In this document: positions 26,853 through 36,146 of the stretch, piece after piece
How the letters are laid out: each line of letters opens with the position of its first letter
Position numbering within the stretch: the first letter of the stretch is position 1
DNA from: Planctomycetota bacterium
GTDB lineage: Bacteria; Planctomycetota; UBA11346
Length of the DNA: 64,000 nucleotides
Reading direction: 5' to 3'
NCBI GenBank assembly: GCA_014193115.1
Contig: BJHQ01000013.1
Location: forward strand, 83,035 to 147,034
Notes under the pieces: model-generated
The model's input: only the letters and a program-made list of their open reading frames with translations
What the model was told of the DNA's origin: nothing
Databases searched by the model: none
Translations under genes and position numbers: made by a program

Positions 26853-28595
26853 CTAGGCTGGATTCGCTTTGGTTCGTCCCGACATCCGGGCCGCAAGCTC
26901 TCCGCCACGGTTCAAGGCGTGCTCAAGGCTGCCGATTAGGCGGTCGCCGCCGATCTCTTCATCAATGCCCAGACGCTGCAAGTCGTGGAGCGGACGGGTA
27001 TGGACCTCGGCCAGCACCAGGGCGACTCCTTTGCGCCGGCAGGCGGTGTGCAGTTCGCGCAGGGCGAAGCCGGCGGTGGCGTCGATGAAGGGCACATGGC
27101 GCAGGCGCAGGATCAGCACTTTGACGGTGGATCCCAGGCTTTCGTCGAGGTCACGGAGCATGGTCGCGGCGCCGAAGAAGAACGGCCCGCGGACTTCGTA
27201 GACCTCGACGCCCGGTGGCGGAGGGATCCGCGCAAACAGCGGTTCATCATCGGCGTCAAGACGTTCGATCTGCATGTGGTCGCTGAGCCGTTTGACGAAG
27301 AAGAACATGGCCAAGGTCACGCCCACCAGGATCGCGTAGACCAGCCCGACGAAGGCGGTCAGGCCGAAGGCCACCGGCAGCAACACGGCGTCGCCGCGGT
27401 CGGCGCGCAGGATGTGGGGCCAATGGCGGAGCTCGGCCATGTACCAGCACACCACCAGCAGCACGCCGGCGAGGGCGGCCAGCGGGACATGGATCACCAC
27501 CGGCGCCAGGACCACCAGCATCGCCAACACCGTCAGCGCGTGGAAAATGCCGGCCATCGGAGTGCGGGCTCCGGCTCTTACGTTGGCGCTGGTCCGGGCG
27601 ATGACCCCGGTGGCTGGCAGGCAGCCGAACAAAGGCGCCACCAGGTTGGCGACACCTTGGCCGACCAGCTCGGCGTTGCTGTCGTGGCGATGTCCGGTCA
27701 TGCCATCAGCGACCACTGCCGACAGCAGCGACTCGATCGCCCCGAGCAGTCCCAGCGACAGCGCCAGCGGCGACAGCTCTGCGAGATATTTCAGCCAATC
27801 GCCTGCGAACCGTTCGGAAAATATCGTTGGATCCGGAGCCAGCCAGGACAGCGATGGCCACGAGAACATCGGCAGGCCGCCGGACGCGGCCATCTCCGGG
27901 AAGCTGGTGGCGATGGTCGCAACTTTTCCGGACGATTCCCACCCGGCGAACCAGACCGCGACCGCCGCCAGGATCAGTGCGATCAAGCCCCCGGGAAGGC
28001 GCGGATCGATCTGACGCAAACCGATGATCACCGCGATCGACGCCGCGCAGATCGCCGCTGGCGGCCAGGTCGCCTCGGGCAGGTGGATCCACACCCAGGC
28101 CAGGCGTTCATGGAGATGCTCCGCCGGATGCTTGGGTTCGCTGAGGCCGAGGGCCGGCCCGATCTGGGTCGAGGCCAAGATCACCGCGATGCCGGTGGTG
28201 AATCCGATCACCACCGGCATCGGGATGTAGCTGATCACTTTGCCGAGCCGGAAGATGCCGAGGAACAGCACCAGCACCCCAGCCATCACCGTCGCCAAGG
28301 CCAGACCCTGGAAACCGAATTGATTCACTCCGATGGCGCAGAGTCCGACGAACGCACCGGCCGGCCCGCCGATCTGGACCCGGCTGCCACCGAGGGCGCT
28401 GATCAGCAGCCCGCCGATCACTGCCGTCCACAGGCCTTGCTCGGGTCGTACTCCGCACGCGAGCGACAGCGCCAGGGACAAGGGCAAGGCAATTATCCCG
28501 ACCAACAGCCCAGCCAGCAAATCCGCAGAGAAATCAGACCGACTATAGCCGCGTCGCAGGCATTGGAGCAGTGTCGGATGATACCAGCCGATCAT
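26853..28595 (-). CDS. SulP-family anion transporter with STAS domain
   Basis: About 580 aa. The membrane part (about residues 15-430) has the family hallmarks: DLLAGLLVGIIALPLSLALSLACGV, then GGSRVQIGGPAGAF, then GMTGHRHDSNAELVGQGVAN. The C-terminal STAS domain follows, with VEVYEVRGPFFFGAATMLRD and a helix ending VPFIDATAGFALRELH. The usual phosphorylatable Ser/Thr position in the STAS loop reads IDATAGF. Start at ATG 28595; a TTG 36 bases upstream is less likely. Transports sulfate, bicarbonate or another anion; the sequence does not tell which. Confidence 0.88.
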   Translation of the reverse strand: MIGWYHPTLLQCLRRGYSRSDFSADLLAGLLVGIIALPLSLALSLACGVRPEQGLWTAVIGGLLISALGGSRVQIGGPAGAFVGLCAIGVNQFGFQGLALATVMAGVLVLFLGIFRLGKVISYIPMPVVIGFTTGIAVILASTQIGPALGLSEPKHPAEHLHERLAWVWIHLPEATWPPAAICAASIAVIIGLRQIDPRLPGGLIALILAAVAVWFAGWESSGKVATIATSFPEMAASGGLPMFSWPSLSWLAPDPTIFSERFAGDWLKYLAELSPLALSLGLLGAIESLLSAVVADGMTGHRHDSNAELVGQGVANLVAPLFGCLPATGVIARTSANVRAGARTPMAGIFHALTVLAMLVVLAPVVIHVPLAALAGVLLVVCWYMAELRHWPHILRADRGDAVLLPVAFGLTAFVGLVYAILVGVTLAMFFFVKRLSDHMQIERLDADDEPLFARIPPPPGVEVYEVRGPFFFGAATMLRDLDESLGSTVKVLILRLRHVPFIDATAGFALRELHTACRRKGVALVLAEVHTRPLHDLQRLGIDEEIGGDRLIGSLEHALNRGGELAARMSGRTKANPA

Positions 28596-28870
28596 GACTG
28601 GCGGATGCTGAGCGAGCCCATGCTGGTGCAAGTCCGGGCAGGAACGAGCGGAATGAGACCTACTTGCAGCAGCGGTGCGACCGGATCGATCTCAAATGAC
28701 CCTGAAAAACGCAGTTGGGAGACCGCCAAAACGCTCAAGCGTCAAGGCGTGGAGGGTCGGAGAAGGATCCACCCGCACCCGGTGGGTACTCCAGTCAACG
28801 GAGAAATTTCTCAGTTTTTCCCTACGTCTTGACGCCTCGGCAGTTCATCTGCTTTGTTGAGCATTGTACG

Positions 28871-30046
28871 TCAGGCGAGCATGGCCGCGGTATCCTGGGC
28901 GATGAGCAGTTCTTCATCGGTCGGCACCACCAGAACCATGACCGATCCATCGGCGCTGACCCGGTTGGCGCTGGTCCGGCCATGTTCGGCATTGCGCTGC
29001 GGATCGAGCCGCAGTCCGAGGAATCCCAGCAATCCGACTGCTTGGGCGCGGATGTCTGGGCTGTGCTCACCAATGCCGCCAGTGAAGACCAGGGCATCGA
29101 GTCCGCCCAAGGCGACCACCTGGCCGGCGATGTGCTTCGCCAGCGCATAGCAGAAAACCTCCACCGCAAGCAATGCTTCGGCTTGGCCGGATTGGGCAGC
29201 GGCCAGGATGGTGCGCATATCATTGCTGATTCCGGACAACGCTTTCAAACCGCTGTCGGCATTGAGTTGGGCCACCACCTGATCAGCGGTGGAGCCGGTG
29301 GCTTTGGCGACGTGGGTGACGATGGCCGGATCGAGGGAACCGCTGCGGGTGCCCATCACCAGGCCTTCGAGCGGAGTCAGGCCCATGGTCGTGTCGAGGG
29401 AGATGCCATTTGCGATGGCCGCGCACGAGCAGCCGTTGCCGAGATGGGCTGTAATCAGCCGGGGATGCGGAATCTCGGGCAGCAGGCTGGTCGCCCGAGC
29501 CGAAACGAAGCGGTGGCTGGTGCCATGAAAACCGTAGCGGCGCACCCCAAGTCGTTCCCGCCATTCCCGGGGCACGGCATAGGTGCTTGCCCGGGCCGGC
29601 AGGCTGGAATGGAAAGAGGTGTCGAAGACTGCCACCTGGGGCAGCGTCGGCAGCAGCTGACCGCATAGGTCGATGCCCAGCAGATTCGCTGGATTATGCA
29701 GCGGGGCGAGGGGGACGCAGGCGGCGATGCCCGCGAGGACATCGCGGCCGATCCGGGCCGAGGCCGAGAACTGGGTTCCACCATGCACCACCCGGTGGCC
29801 GATCCCGCTGATTCCGGCGATCAGTCCCCGGGCCGAAAGCAGGTCGACCAATTGGCGCAGCACTGCCGCGTGGTCGGCCATGGGCAGGGCAAGGTCGATC
29901 CGTTCGTTGCCGACCTCCAGCCGCAGATCGGCCTCGGCTGATCCAAGACGCTGGGCCAGGGCAGTGGCCGAGCGCTGCGCGCTGACCGGATCGATCACGG
30001 CGAGTTTGAGCGACGAGCTGCCGCAATTGATGACGAGGATGGTCAT
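28871..30046 (-). CDS. ackA: Acetate kinase
   Basis: 391 aa, normal length. Contains the family signatures MTILVINCGSSSLKLAV at the N-terminus, GHRVVHGG, VFDTSFHSSLP, YGFHGTSHRFV, HLGNGCSCAAI and the MGLTPLEGLVMGTRSGSLDP block that binds acetate and nucleotide. Interconverts acetate and acetyl phosphate. No pta gene lies next to it in the window. An upstream in-frame start would add 15 residues without conservation. Confidence 0.95.
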   Translation of the reverse strand: MTILVINCGSSSLKLAVIDPVSAQRSATALAQRLGSAEADLRLEVGNERIDLALPMADHAAVLRQLVDLLSARGLIAGISGIGHRVVHGGTQFSASARIGRDVLAGIAACVPLAPLHNPANLLGIDLCGQLLPTLPQVAVFDTSFHSSLPARASTYAVPREWRERLGVRRYGFHGTSHRFVSARATSLLPEIPHPRLITAHLGNGCSCAAIANGISLDTTMGLTPLEGLVMGTRSGSLDPAIVTHVAKATGSTADQVVAQLNADSGLKALSGISNDMRTILAAAQSGQAEALLAVEVFCYALAKHIAGQVVALGGLDALVFTGGIGEHSPDIRAQAVGLLGFLGLRLDPQRNAEHGRTSANRVSADGSVMVLVVPTDEELLIAQDTAAMLA

Positions 30047-30114
30047 GGCTGCCGATTGTGGCTGTGGCTGGCGACGGCAACCCACCTGCACGTTACCGCT
30101 TGGACAACCGGGGA

Positions 30115-30156
30115 TTTTTTCCAGCGACTTTTTTCCCAGCGACCTTTTCCAACGAC
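30115..30156. repeat. Three imperfect tandem repeats of about 14 bp
   Basis: Consecutive units TTTTTTCCAGCGAC, TTTTTTCCCAGCGAC and CTTTTCCAACGAC lie in the short gap between ackA and the GNAT gene. They could be regulator sites or slippage-generated sequence. Confidence 0.6.
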
Positions 30157-30182
30157 TGGGCGGTCAATGCCTGAATCGCCGA

Positions 30183-30749
30183 TCAGGGCGAAACAGTGTG
30201 GTCCTTCGTCACGTCGGAGCGCAGGATTCCGAAACAGGCGATATCTTGCTGGGTGCTGAATCGATCGCAGACGTGTCCACGCAGGATGCCTTCGAATCGC
30301 ATACCAACCTTGGCCATCACCCGGCCGCTGGCCGGATTTCCAGTGAAATGGGAAGCGAAGACCCGGATCAGCCCGAGGTGGGCGAACGCGAAGGCGACGA
30401 GGGTTCGCGAAGCAGCGGTGGCGTAGCCCCGGTTCCACCAAGCGGCTCCGATCCAATAGCCGAGTTCTGCGCGGCGATGGTCGGCATCGATGGTCAGACC
30501 ACAGCAGCCGATCAGGCCGTCATCGGGATGGATCACCGCGAACACCGCGTTGCGTCCGGTCCACCAGCCAGCGTTCATGTCGGCGATGAACCGCTCGGCC
30601 GCACGTTCGGGGTAAGGATGCGGAATGTTGAGCGTAGTCGCGGCGACTCGCGGATCGCCGGCCAGCTCCCGCACCCGGATAGCGTCGGAGTCAGCGAATG
30701 CACGCAGGCGCAACGCCCCAGCGGTCAGTTCAGGCTGGTCGCGTCGCAT
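30183..30749 (-). CDS. GNAT-family N-acetyltransferase, RimJ/RimL-like
   Basis: 188 aa. LRLRAFADSDAIRVRELAGD is the usual N-terminal strand-helix; LGYWIGAAWWNRGYATAASR is the acetyl-CoA binding motif region; ASHFTGNPASGRVMAKVGMRFEG is the conserved asparagine/helix motif. The set places it with ribosomal-protein-type N-acetyltransferases, though many relatives act on small molecules or other proteins. It lies upstream of ackA on the same strand. Confidence 0.85.
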   Translation of the reverse strand: MRRDQPELTAGALRLRAFADSDAIRVRELAGDPRVAATTLNIPHPYPERAAERFIADMNAGWWTGRNAVFAVIHPDDGLIGCCGLTIDADHRRAELGYWIGAAWWNRGYATAASRTLVAFAFAHLGLIRVFASHFTGNPASGRVMAKVGMRFEGILRGHVCDRFSTQQDIACFGILRSDVTKDHTVSP

Positions 30750-30850
30750 GTGGATGCAGCAAGAATCCGATGAACCGTTAAACTGCCAAAGCGTCGAGCA
30801 GCATCAGATTCGAAAGGACCGCGGATGCCCTCCCCGCACGAAAGGAGCGC

Positions 30851-31280
30851 CCCCGCACAAAGGGAGGGGTCCGGGGAGGGAGCGAAGCCCGCAGGCACGG
30901 GGGACAATGGCGAAGCCATCCCGTGCCGGAGGTGCGAAGCCCTCCCCGCACAAAGGGAGGGGTCCGGGGAGGGAGCGAAGCCCGCAGGCACGGGGGACAA
31001 TGGCGAAGCCATCCCGTGCCGGAGGCGCGTAGCCCTCCCCGCACAAAGGGAGGGGTCCGGGGAGGGAGCGAAGCCCGCAGGCACGGGGGACAATGGCGGA
31101 GCCATCCCGTGCCGGAGGCGCGAAGCCCCTCCCCGCACAAAAAGCGAAGCCATCCCGTGCCGGAGGCGCGTAGCCCCTCCCCGCACAAAGGGAGGGGCCC
31201 GGGGAGGGAGCGAAGCCCGCAGGCACGGGGGACAATGGCGGAGCCATCCCGTGCCGGAGGCGCGTAGCCCCTCCCCGTAA
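30851..31280. repeat. Tandem array of about 93-bp hairpin/G-rich units
   Basis: Units begin at 30851, 30944, 31037, 31131 (truncated to 48 bp), 31179 and a partial at 31273, with 93-94 bp period and near-identity. Each full unit has a stem GGCACGGG...CCCGTGCC around an inner GGCGAAGCC-type hairpin. It also has CCTCCCC...GGGAGGGG and the G-rich string GGGAGGGGTCCGGGGAGGG, a four-run G-quadruplex pattern. The array ends five bases from the L25 gene stop. Open frames through it in several frames are compositional artefacts. Confidence 0.9.
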
Positions 31281-31285
31281 AAAAG

Positions 31286-32005
31286 TCACTTCTTCTTGGC
31301 ATCCGCCGGCTTGGCACCCGCGGCGGGTTTGGCGCCAGCGGCAGCCTTGGGATCGCCAGCCTTGGCGTCGGCGGCCTTGGCGCCGTCGGCGGGGGCAGCG
31401 GCAGCGGCGACCGGAGCGTCGCCGGGCTTGGGCTCCTCGACCTTGGTGGCGCGGGGGATGACCACCGACAGCACCAGAGCCTTGGGATTGGTGATCAGGC
31501 GCAGGCCCTTGGGCAGGGGCACCTGGCTGGCGACGATGGTTTCACCCATCTGGGTCTTCGACAGGTCGAGAGACAAGCCATCGGGAATCGCGTCTGCCTT
31601 GCAGGCCACGCGCAGGAAGCGCAGCCGGCGTTCGACGATGCCACCGGTCTTCACGCCGGGGCAGTCGCGGGCGTCAGGGGTCACGGCGACCTCGACTTCG
31701 ATCTCGCTGCCGGGCTCGACGGCGATCAGGTCGATGTGCTTGATCTGGTCGGTCAGGCAATCGGTCGCGATCTCGCCACGCAGGGCGGTCACCGGTTTGC
31801 CATCGATCTGGATTTCGCAGAGGTGGACGACATGGGCCTTGAGGTGCGCCGCGCTCTTGGCGTCGAGCGTCAAGTGCTGGCTGGGCTGGCCGCGGCGGCT
31901 GATGGTCAGGGGCACGCCGCCAGCTGTGCGCAGCTTGCGGGCGGCGGTGGTGCCGAGGGCGGTGCGGGGCGTAGCGTTGTAGGAGGTGTTCGCGATGGCG
32001 GACAT
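31286..32005 (-). CDS. rplY: 50S ribosomal protein L25 / general stress protein Ctc
   Basis: 239 aa, the longer TL5/Ctc form. N-terminal L25 domain (ARKLRTAGGVPLTISRRG and HLCEIQIDGKPVTALRGE...HIDLIAV), then the beta domain with PGVKTGGIVERRLRFLRVACKADAIPDGLSLDLS typical of Ctc. The tail of about 50 residues is an Ala/Lys/Pro/Gly low-complexity repeat (DAKAGDPKAAAGAKP). Binds 5S rRNA. It follows prs by 17 bases on the same strand, the classic prs-ctc order. Confidence 0.92.
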   Translation of the reverse strand: MSAIANTSYNATPRTALGTTAARKLRTAGGVPLTISRRGQPSQHLTLDAKSAAHLKAHVVHLCEIQIDGKPVTALRGEIATDCLTDQIKHIDLIAVEPGSEIEVEVAVTPDARDCPGVKTGGIVERRLRFLRVACKADAIPDGLSLDLSKTQMGETIVASQVPLPKGLRLITNPKALVLSVVIPRATKVEEPKPGDAPVAAAAAPADGAKAADAKAGDPKAAAGAKPAAGAKPADAKKK

Positions 32006-32022
32006 GGTCTGTTTCCGGTTCT

Positions 32023-32979
32023 TCAGGTCGCCTTGATGGCGGCCATTTGCCTGGTGTCGGACAGCAGGGCGCTGACCGACTGGTTGAGGTGGATGCGCTT
32101 GATCGCGTCGCCGAGCAGCCCCGATACCGAGAGCACGGCGATCGGCAGGCCGGCGAACTGGCGCTTGAGCGGGATGGTGTCGGTGACGATCAGCTGGTCG
32201 AGCTGCACCGAGCTCAGCCGTTCATAAGCGTCGCCGCACAGCACGGCATGGGTGACCACCGGGAAGACCCGCTTGGCGCCGTATTTCCGGGTGGTGCGGA
32301 TGGCGTTGGAGATGCTGCCGGCGGTGGTCACCATGTCGTCGACCACGATGCAGTCCCGGCTGCCGATCTCGCCAATGACGTGGGCGACCTCGGTGGTGGC
32401 GTCGCCGGTGCGGCGCTTGTCGATGATTGCCAGCCCTGCCCCGAGAGCCTTGGCGACTTTTTCCGCCAGCTTGATCGAGCCGGTGTCGGGGCTGACCACC
32501 ACCGGGTTTTCGAGGTCGAGGGACTGGAGGTAGGCGAGCTGCACCGGCCGGGCCATCAGGTGGTCGACCGGGACATCGAAAAAGCCCTGGATTTGCTGGG
32601 CGTGCAGGTCGACGGTGAGGACTCGCTGGTAACCCGCGGTGGTCATCAGGTTAGCCACCAGCTTGGCGGTGATCGGCACCCGGCCGTCGTGCTTGCGGTC
32701 CTGGCGGGCGTAGCCGAAGTACGGCACCACCGCGGTGATCCGGGCTGCTGAGGCCCGGCGCAAGGCGTCGGCGATGACCAGCAGCTCCATCAGGAAATCA
32801 TTGCTGGTGGTCGGCTGGACCACGAAGACATCCGCGCCGCGGACGTCCTCGTGGACCTGGACCTTGACCTCCCCATCGGGGAAGCGACCGCAGGTCATCT
32901 CGCTCAGTTTGAGGTCGAGATGGCCGGCGATGGCCTCAGCGAGGGGGCGGTTGGCGTTGCCGGAGACGATGCGCAGCAT
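32023..32979 (-). CDS. prs: Ribose-phosphate pyrophosphokinase
   Basis: 318 aa. FPDGEVKVQVHEDVRGADVFVVQPT, VVPYFGYARQDRKHDGRVPI (ATP/flexible loop), VDLHAQQIQGFFDVPVDHL, and DCIVVDDMVTTAGSI (the PRPP-binding loop) are all present. Makes PRPP from ribose 5-phosphate and ATP. First gene of the prs-rplY pair. Confidence 0.95.
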   Translation of the reverse strand: MLRIVSGNANRPLAEAIAGHLDLKLSEMTCGRFPDGEVKVQVHEDVRGADVFVVQPTTSNDFLMELLVIADALRRASAARITAVVPYFGYARQDRKHDGRVPITAKLVANLMTTAGYQRVLTVDLHAQQIQGFFDVPVDHLMARPVQLAYLQSLDLENPVVVSPDTGSIKLAEKVAKALGAGLAIIDKRRTGDATTEVAHVIGEIGSRDCIVVDDMVTTAGSISNAIRTTRKYGAKRVFPVVTHAVLCGDAYERLSSVQLDQLIVTDTIPLKRQFAGLPIAVLSVSGLLGDAIKRIHLNQSVSALLSDTRQMAAIKAT

Positions 32980-33076
32980 GGCCGACCTCAGAGGGGCGGG
33001 AACGATAGCGATCGGACAGGAATCGCAAGCGGTAGAAAAAGGCCAGGCGGATCGGAAAGCCCGCCTGCGCTGCGGT

Positions 33077-33523
33077 TCAGAACTTGCCGGGATCCGACGG
33101 TCTGGCTTCGACCGGGGTCGCCGGTTCGGTTTTTTCGACCTTGTCCTGTTTCACCACGGTTGGATCGCCGGTCAGGGGCAGGATCGCGATCACCCGATCG
33201 CCGGCGATGATCACCGAACCCTTGATGGTCGGGTCATCGGACGACCAGGGCACAGCTTTGCCGTCGTCATTGAAGATCACCAGGTTGTCGAGGCGCAGGG
33301 GTTTGTGCTCCGCCAGCAGATTGGCCATCGCGCCTAATTGCAGGGGACTGGTGCCATAATACGTGTAATCGCCGACCTCGTGGACGTGCTGGGCCACCGT
33401 CACCTGATACCAATAGGTTGCAGGTCCGACCGGCTTGGGCTCGATCGGCTTGTTGTCCGCTTCGCCGGCGAGCACCGCAGCGAGGCACAGTCCGCAGGCC
33501 AGGCTTCTGGTGAAATGATTCAT
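33077..33523 (-). CDS. Small secreted protein overlapping the sdhB end
   Basis: 148 aa with a signal peptide (SLACGLCLAAVLAGEADN). ATG overlaps the sdhB stop in an ATGA arrangement, so it is translationally coupled to the succinate dehydrogenase operon. Mature part has YWYQVTVAQHVHEVGDYTYYGTSPLQL and an acidic, proline-containing tail, with no recognisable domain. Coupling to sdh is unusual and suggests an accessory role at the membrane or in the periplasm; this is inference. Confidence 0.7.
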   Translation of the reverse strand: MNHFTRSLACGLCLAAVLAGEADNKPIEPKPVGPATYWYQVTVAQHVHEVGDYTYYGTSPLQLGAMANLLAEHKPLRLDNLVIFNDDGKAVPWSSDDPTIKGSVIIAGDRVIAILPLTGDPTVVKQDKVEKTEPATPVEARPSDPGKF

Positions 33524-34299
33524 TTCTTGCTGCCGAACACGAACCGGATCGCCGCAGCCAACGGATCGTAATACTGATCCACGACCCGTTCCTTGAGCGG
33601 GATGATCGCATTGTCGGTGATATGGATGTGCTCCGGGCAGACCTCGGTGCAACACTTGGTGATGTTGCAGTAGCCGATCGCCGCTTCCTTCTTAAGGAAT
33701 TCGCGGCGGTCCTCGGCGTCCTGGGGATGCATTTCGAGGCTGGCCATGCGCACGAAGAAGCGCGGACCGGCGAATTCCGCGTGCTTGTCGTGCTCACGCA
33801 GGACGTGGCAGGTATCCTGGCACAGGAAGCATTCGATGCACTTGCGGAACTCCTGCACCCGGTCGATGTCATGCTGCTGCATGCGCAGGCTGCCGTCGGC
33901 TTCGACCTGCTTGGGCTTGAAGGGCTTGATCCGCTTGTTGACCGCGTAGTTCCATTTTACGTCGGTGACCAGATCCTTGATGTTCGGGAAGGCCTTCATC
34001 GGCGCCACGTGGATCGGTCCGGGCGGAAGCGATTCCATCCGGGTCATGCACATCAGCCGCGGCTTCCCGTTGATCTCGGCTGCGCACGAACCGCATTTAC
34101 CGGCCTTGCAGTTCCAGCGCACGGCGAGATCCGGAGCATGGACCGCCTGGATCTGATGGATGGCGTCGAGCACCACCATGCCGGCGGTGATCTCGGCGGT
34201 GTACGGCGTATAGGTGCCGGAATCCTTGTCGCCGCGCCAGATGATGAAGGTGCGCGGTTCGGACCTGGTGGTCGTCGGGACTGGCGAAGGGCTGCTCAT
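33520..34299 (-). CDS. sdhB: Succinate dehydrogenase / fumarate reductase iron-sulfur subunit
   Basis: 259 aa. The [2Fe-2S] site is CKAGKCGSC with a fourth Cys 12 residues later (RLMC). The [4Fe-4S] and [3Fe-4S] sites are CIECFLCQDTC and CNITKCCTEVCPEH. Carries electrons from the flavin of SdhA to the quinone site in the membrane. It starts 10 bases after sdhA. Cys arrangement is complete, so it should be functional. Confidence 0.93.
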   Translation of the reverse strand: MSSPSPVPTTTRSEPRTFIIWRGDKDSGTYTPYTAEITAGMVVLDAIHQIQAVHAPDLAVRWNCKAGKCGSCAAEINGKPRLMCMTRMESLPPGPIHVAPMKAFPNIKDLVTDVKWNYAVNKRIKPFKPKQVEADGSLRMQQHDIDRVQEFRKCIECFLCQDTCHVLREHDKHAEFAGPRFFVRMASLEMHPQDAEDRREFLKKEAAIGYCNITKCCTEVCPEHIHITDNAIIPLKERVVDQYYDPLAAAIRFVFGSKK

Positions 34300-34309
34300 G
34301 TGGTCCTTT

Positions 34310-36142
34310 TCACTTGGCCTGGTCTTCGATGATCTGCTTCATCTCAGCGGTCTGCGGCTTCACCGCCCGCCGCTCCAGGACCATCTTTCCATCCGGTCCC
34401 TTTTTCACCACCATGTTCCATTTCGCTTCTTCCTTGGATTTGTCAGGGAAATCATCGCGGAACTGGGCGCCCCGGCTCTCTTTGCGTTCGATCGCGCTGA
34501 TCGTCACCGCCTCGGCGCTGATCAGCAGGCTGGGCAGGTCGAGGCAGGTGTGCCAGCCGGGGTTGTAGGTGCGACCGGTGGGGGCGCAGACTTTTTTGGC
34601 GCGGGCCTTGAATTCCTGGATTTTGTCCAGCGCCTGGCGCATCTCGCCTTCGAGCCGGACGATACCGACCAGGGCCTGCATGCTTTTTTGCAGATCGGCC
34701 TGGACCGTGTAAGGGTTTTCGTTGCCAGTCGGGGCGTCCATCCAGTGGACGGCGTCGGTGGCCGCGGCCTCGATCTGGGCCTGGTCGAGCCAACCGGCTT
34801 TCTGCTCTTTGGCGAATTTGGCTGCGAATTCACCGGCACGCTTGCCAAACACCAGCAGATCGGACAACGAATTCCCGCCCAGGCGGTTGGCGCCATGCAG
34901 GCCGCCGCTGGCCTCGCCAGCGGCGAACAGGCCAGGGACAGTGGACATCTGGGTATCGCCATCGACGTGGATGCCGCCCATCGTGTAATGGGTGGTGGGG
35001 CCGACTTCCATCCGTTCGGTGGTGATGTCGAGACCGCCCAATTCCAGGAATTGATGGTACATCGACGGCAGTTTCTTGCGGATCAGCTCCGCCGCCTTGG
35101 CCGGGCCGCCGACCCGTTCCTTGATCCAGGTGATGTCGAGGTACACGCCGCCATGGGGACTGCCGCGGCCGGCTTTGACCTCGCGGTTGATGCAGCGGGC
35201 GACGTGGTCGCGGGTGAGCAGCTCGGGCGGGCGCATCGCGGTTTTGTCGCCAGTGACATAGCGCCAGCCCTCTTCCTTGTCCTTCGCCGTCTGATTGCGG
35301 TAATTTTCAGGAATATCATTGAACATGAAGCGTTCACCCTGGCTGTTGACCAGGATCCCGCCTTCGCCGCGGACGCCTTCGGTGACCAGGATGCCCTTCA
35401 CCGAAGGCGGCCAGACCATGCCGGTGGGATGGAATTGGACGAACTCCATGTCGATCAGCTCGGCGCCGGCGTCATAGGCCAAGGCGTAGCCGTCGCCGGT
35501 GTATTCCCAGGAATTGCTGGTCACTTCAAAGGCCCGGCCGAGGCCGCCGGTGGCGATGACCACGGCCTTGGCCTTGATCAGGACGAACCTGCCGCTGACC
35601 CGTTCATAGCCCAACGCGCCGCACACCCGGTCGCCATCCTTCAGCAGTTTGACGATGGTGGTCTCCATCGACACCGCCACCGTGGTCTTGTGGATCGAAT
35701 GATCCTGCAAGGTGCGGATGATCTCCAGGCCGGTGCGATCGCCGACATGGGCCAGTCGCGGGAACCGGTGGCCACCGAAGTTGCGTTGCAGGATTTTTCC
35801 ATCGGCGGTGCGGTCGAACACCGCGCCCCACAGTTCGAGTTCCTTCACCCGGGCAGGGGATTCCTTCGCATGCAGTTCAGCCATGCGCGGATTGTTCATG
35901 TATTGGCCGCCGCGCATGGTGTCGGCGAAATGGACCTTCCAGCCGTCGCGGTCGTCGACGTTGCCCAGCGACGCGGCGACGCCGCCTTCGGCCATCACGG
36001 TGTGGGCTTTGCCGAGCAGGGACTTGGTCACGACGTGGACCGAGCAGCCGAGGTCGGCGGCTTCGATGGCGGCGCGCAGACCCGCTCCGCCGGCGCCGAT
36101 GACCAGCACATCGCAGTCGTGGGAGAGATGATCGAGAGCCAT
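34310..36142 (-). CDS. sdhA: Succinate dehydrogenase / fumarate reductase flavoprotein subunit
   Basis: 610 aa. FAD dinucleotide-binding motif VLVIGAGGAGLRAAIEAADLG; LGKAHTVMAEGGVAASLG holds the His that covalently binds FAD in this family; substrate-site blocks GGHRFPRLAHVGDRTG and HPTGMVWPPSVKGILVTEGVRGEGG follow, and THYTMGGIHVDGDTQ later. Sits between sdhC and sdhB with gaps of 4 and 10 bases. The order C-A-B with one membrane gene resembles actinobacterial/bacteroidete-type class B enzymes. Confidence 0.95.
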   Translation of the reverse strand: MALDHLSHDCDVLVIGAGGAGLRAAIEAADLGCSVHVVTKSLLGKAHTVMAEGGVAASLGNVDDRDGWKVHFADTMRGGQYMNNPRMAELHAKESPARVKELELWGAVFDRTADGKILQRNFGGHRFPRLAHVGDRTGLEIIRTLQDHSIHKTTVAVSMETTIVKLLKDGDRVCGALGYERVSGRFVLIKAKAVVIATGGLGRAFEVTSNSWEYTGDGYALAYDAGAELIDMEFVQFHPTGMVWPPSVKGILVTEGVRGEGGILVNSQGERFMFNDIPENYRNQTAKDKEEGWRYVTGDKTAMRPPELLTRDHVARCINREVKAGRGSPHGGVYLDITWIKERVGGPAKAAELIRKKLPSMYHQFLELGGLDITTERMEVGPTTHYTMGGIHVDGDTQMSTVPGLFAAGEASGGLHGANRLGGNSLSDLLVFGKRAGEFAAKFAKEQKAGWLDQAQIEAAATDAVHWMDAPTGNENPYTVQADLQKSMQALVGIVRLEGEMRQALDKIQEFKARAKKVCAPTGRTYNPGWHTCLDLPSLLISAEAVTISAIERKESRGAQFRDDFPDKSKEEAKWNMVVKKGPDGKMVLERRAVKPQTAEMKQIIEDQAK

Positions 36143-36146
36143 GGGA

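Noticed and set aside
30778..31317. Open frames of 114-179 codons on both strands through the 93-bp repeats
   Set aside because: Several overlapping frames are open at once because the repeat is GC-rich and self-complementary; no ribosome-binding site or domain.
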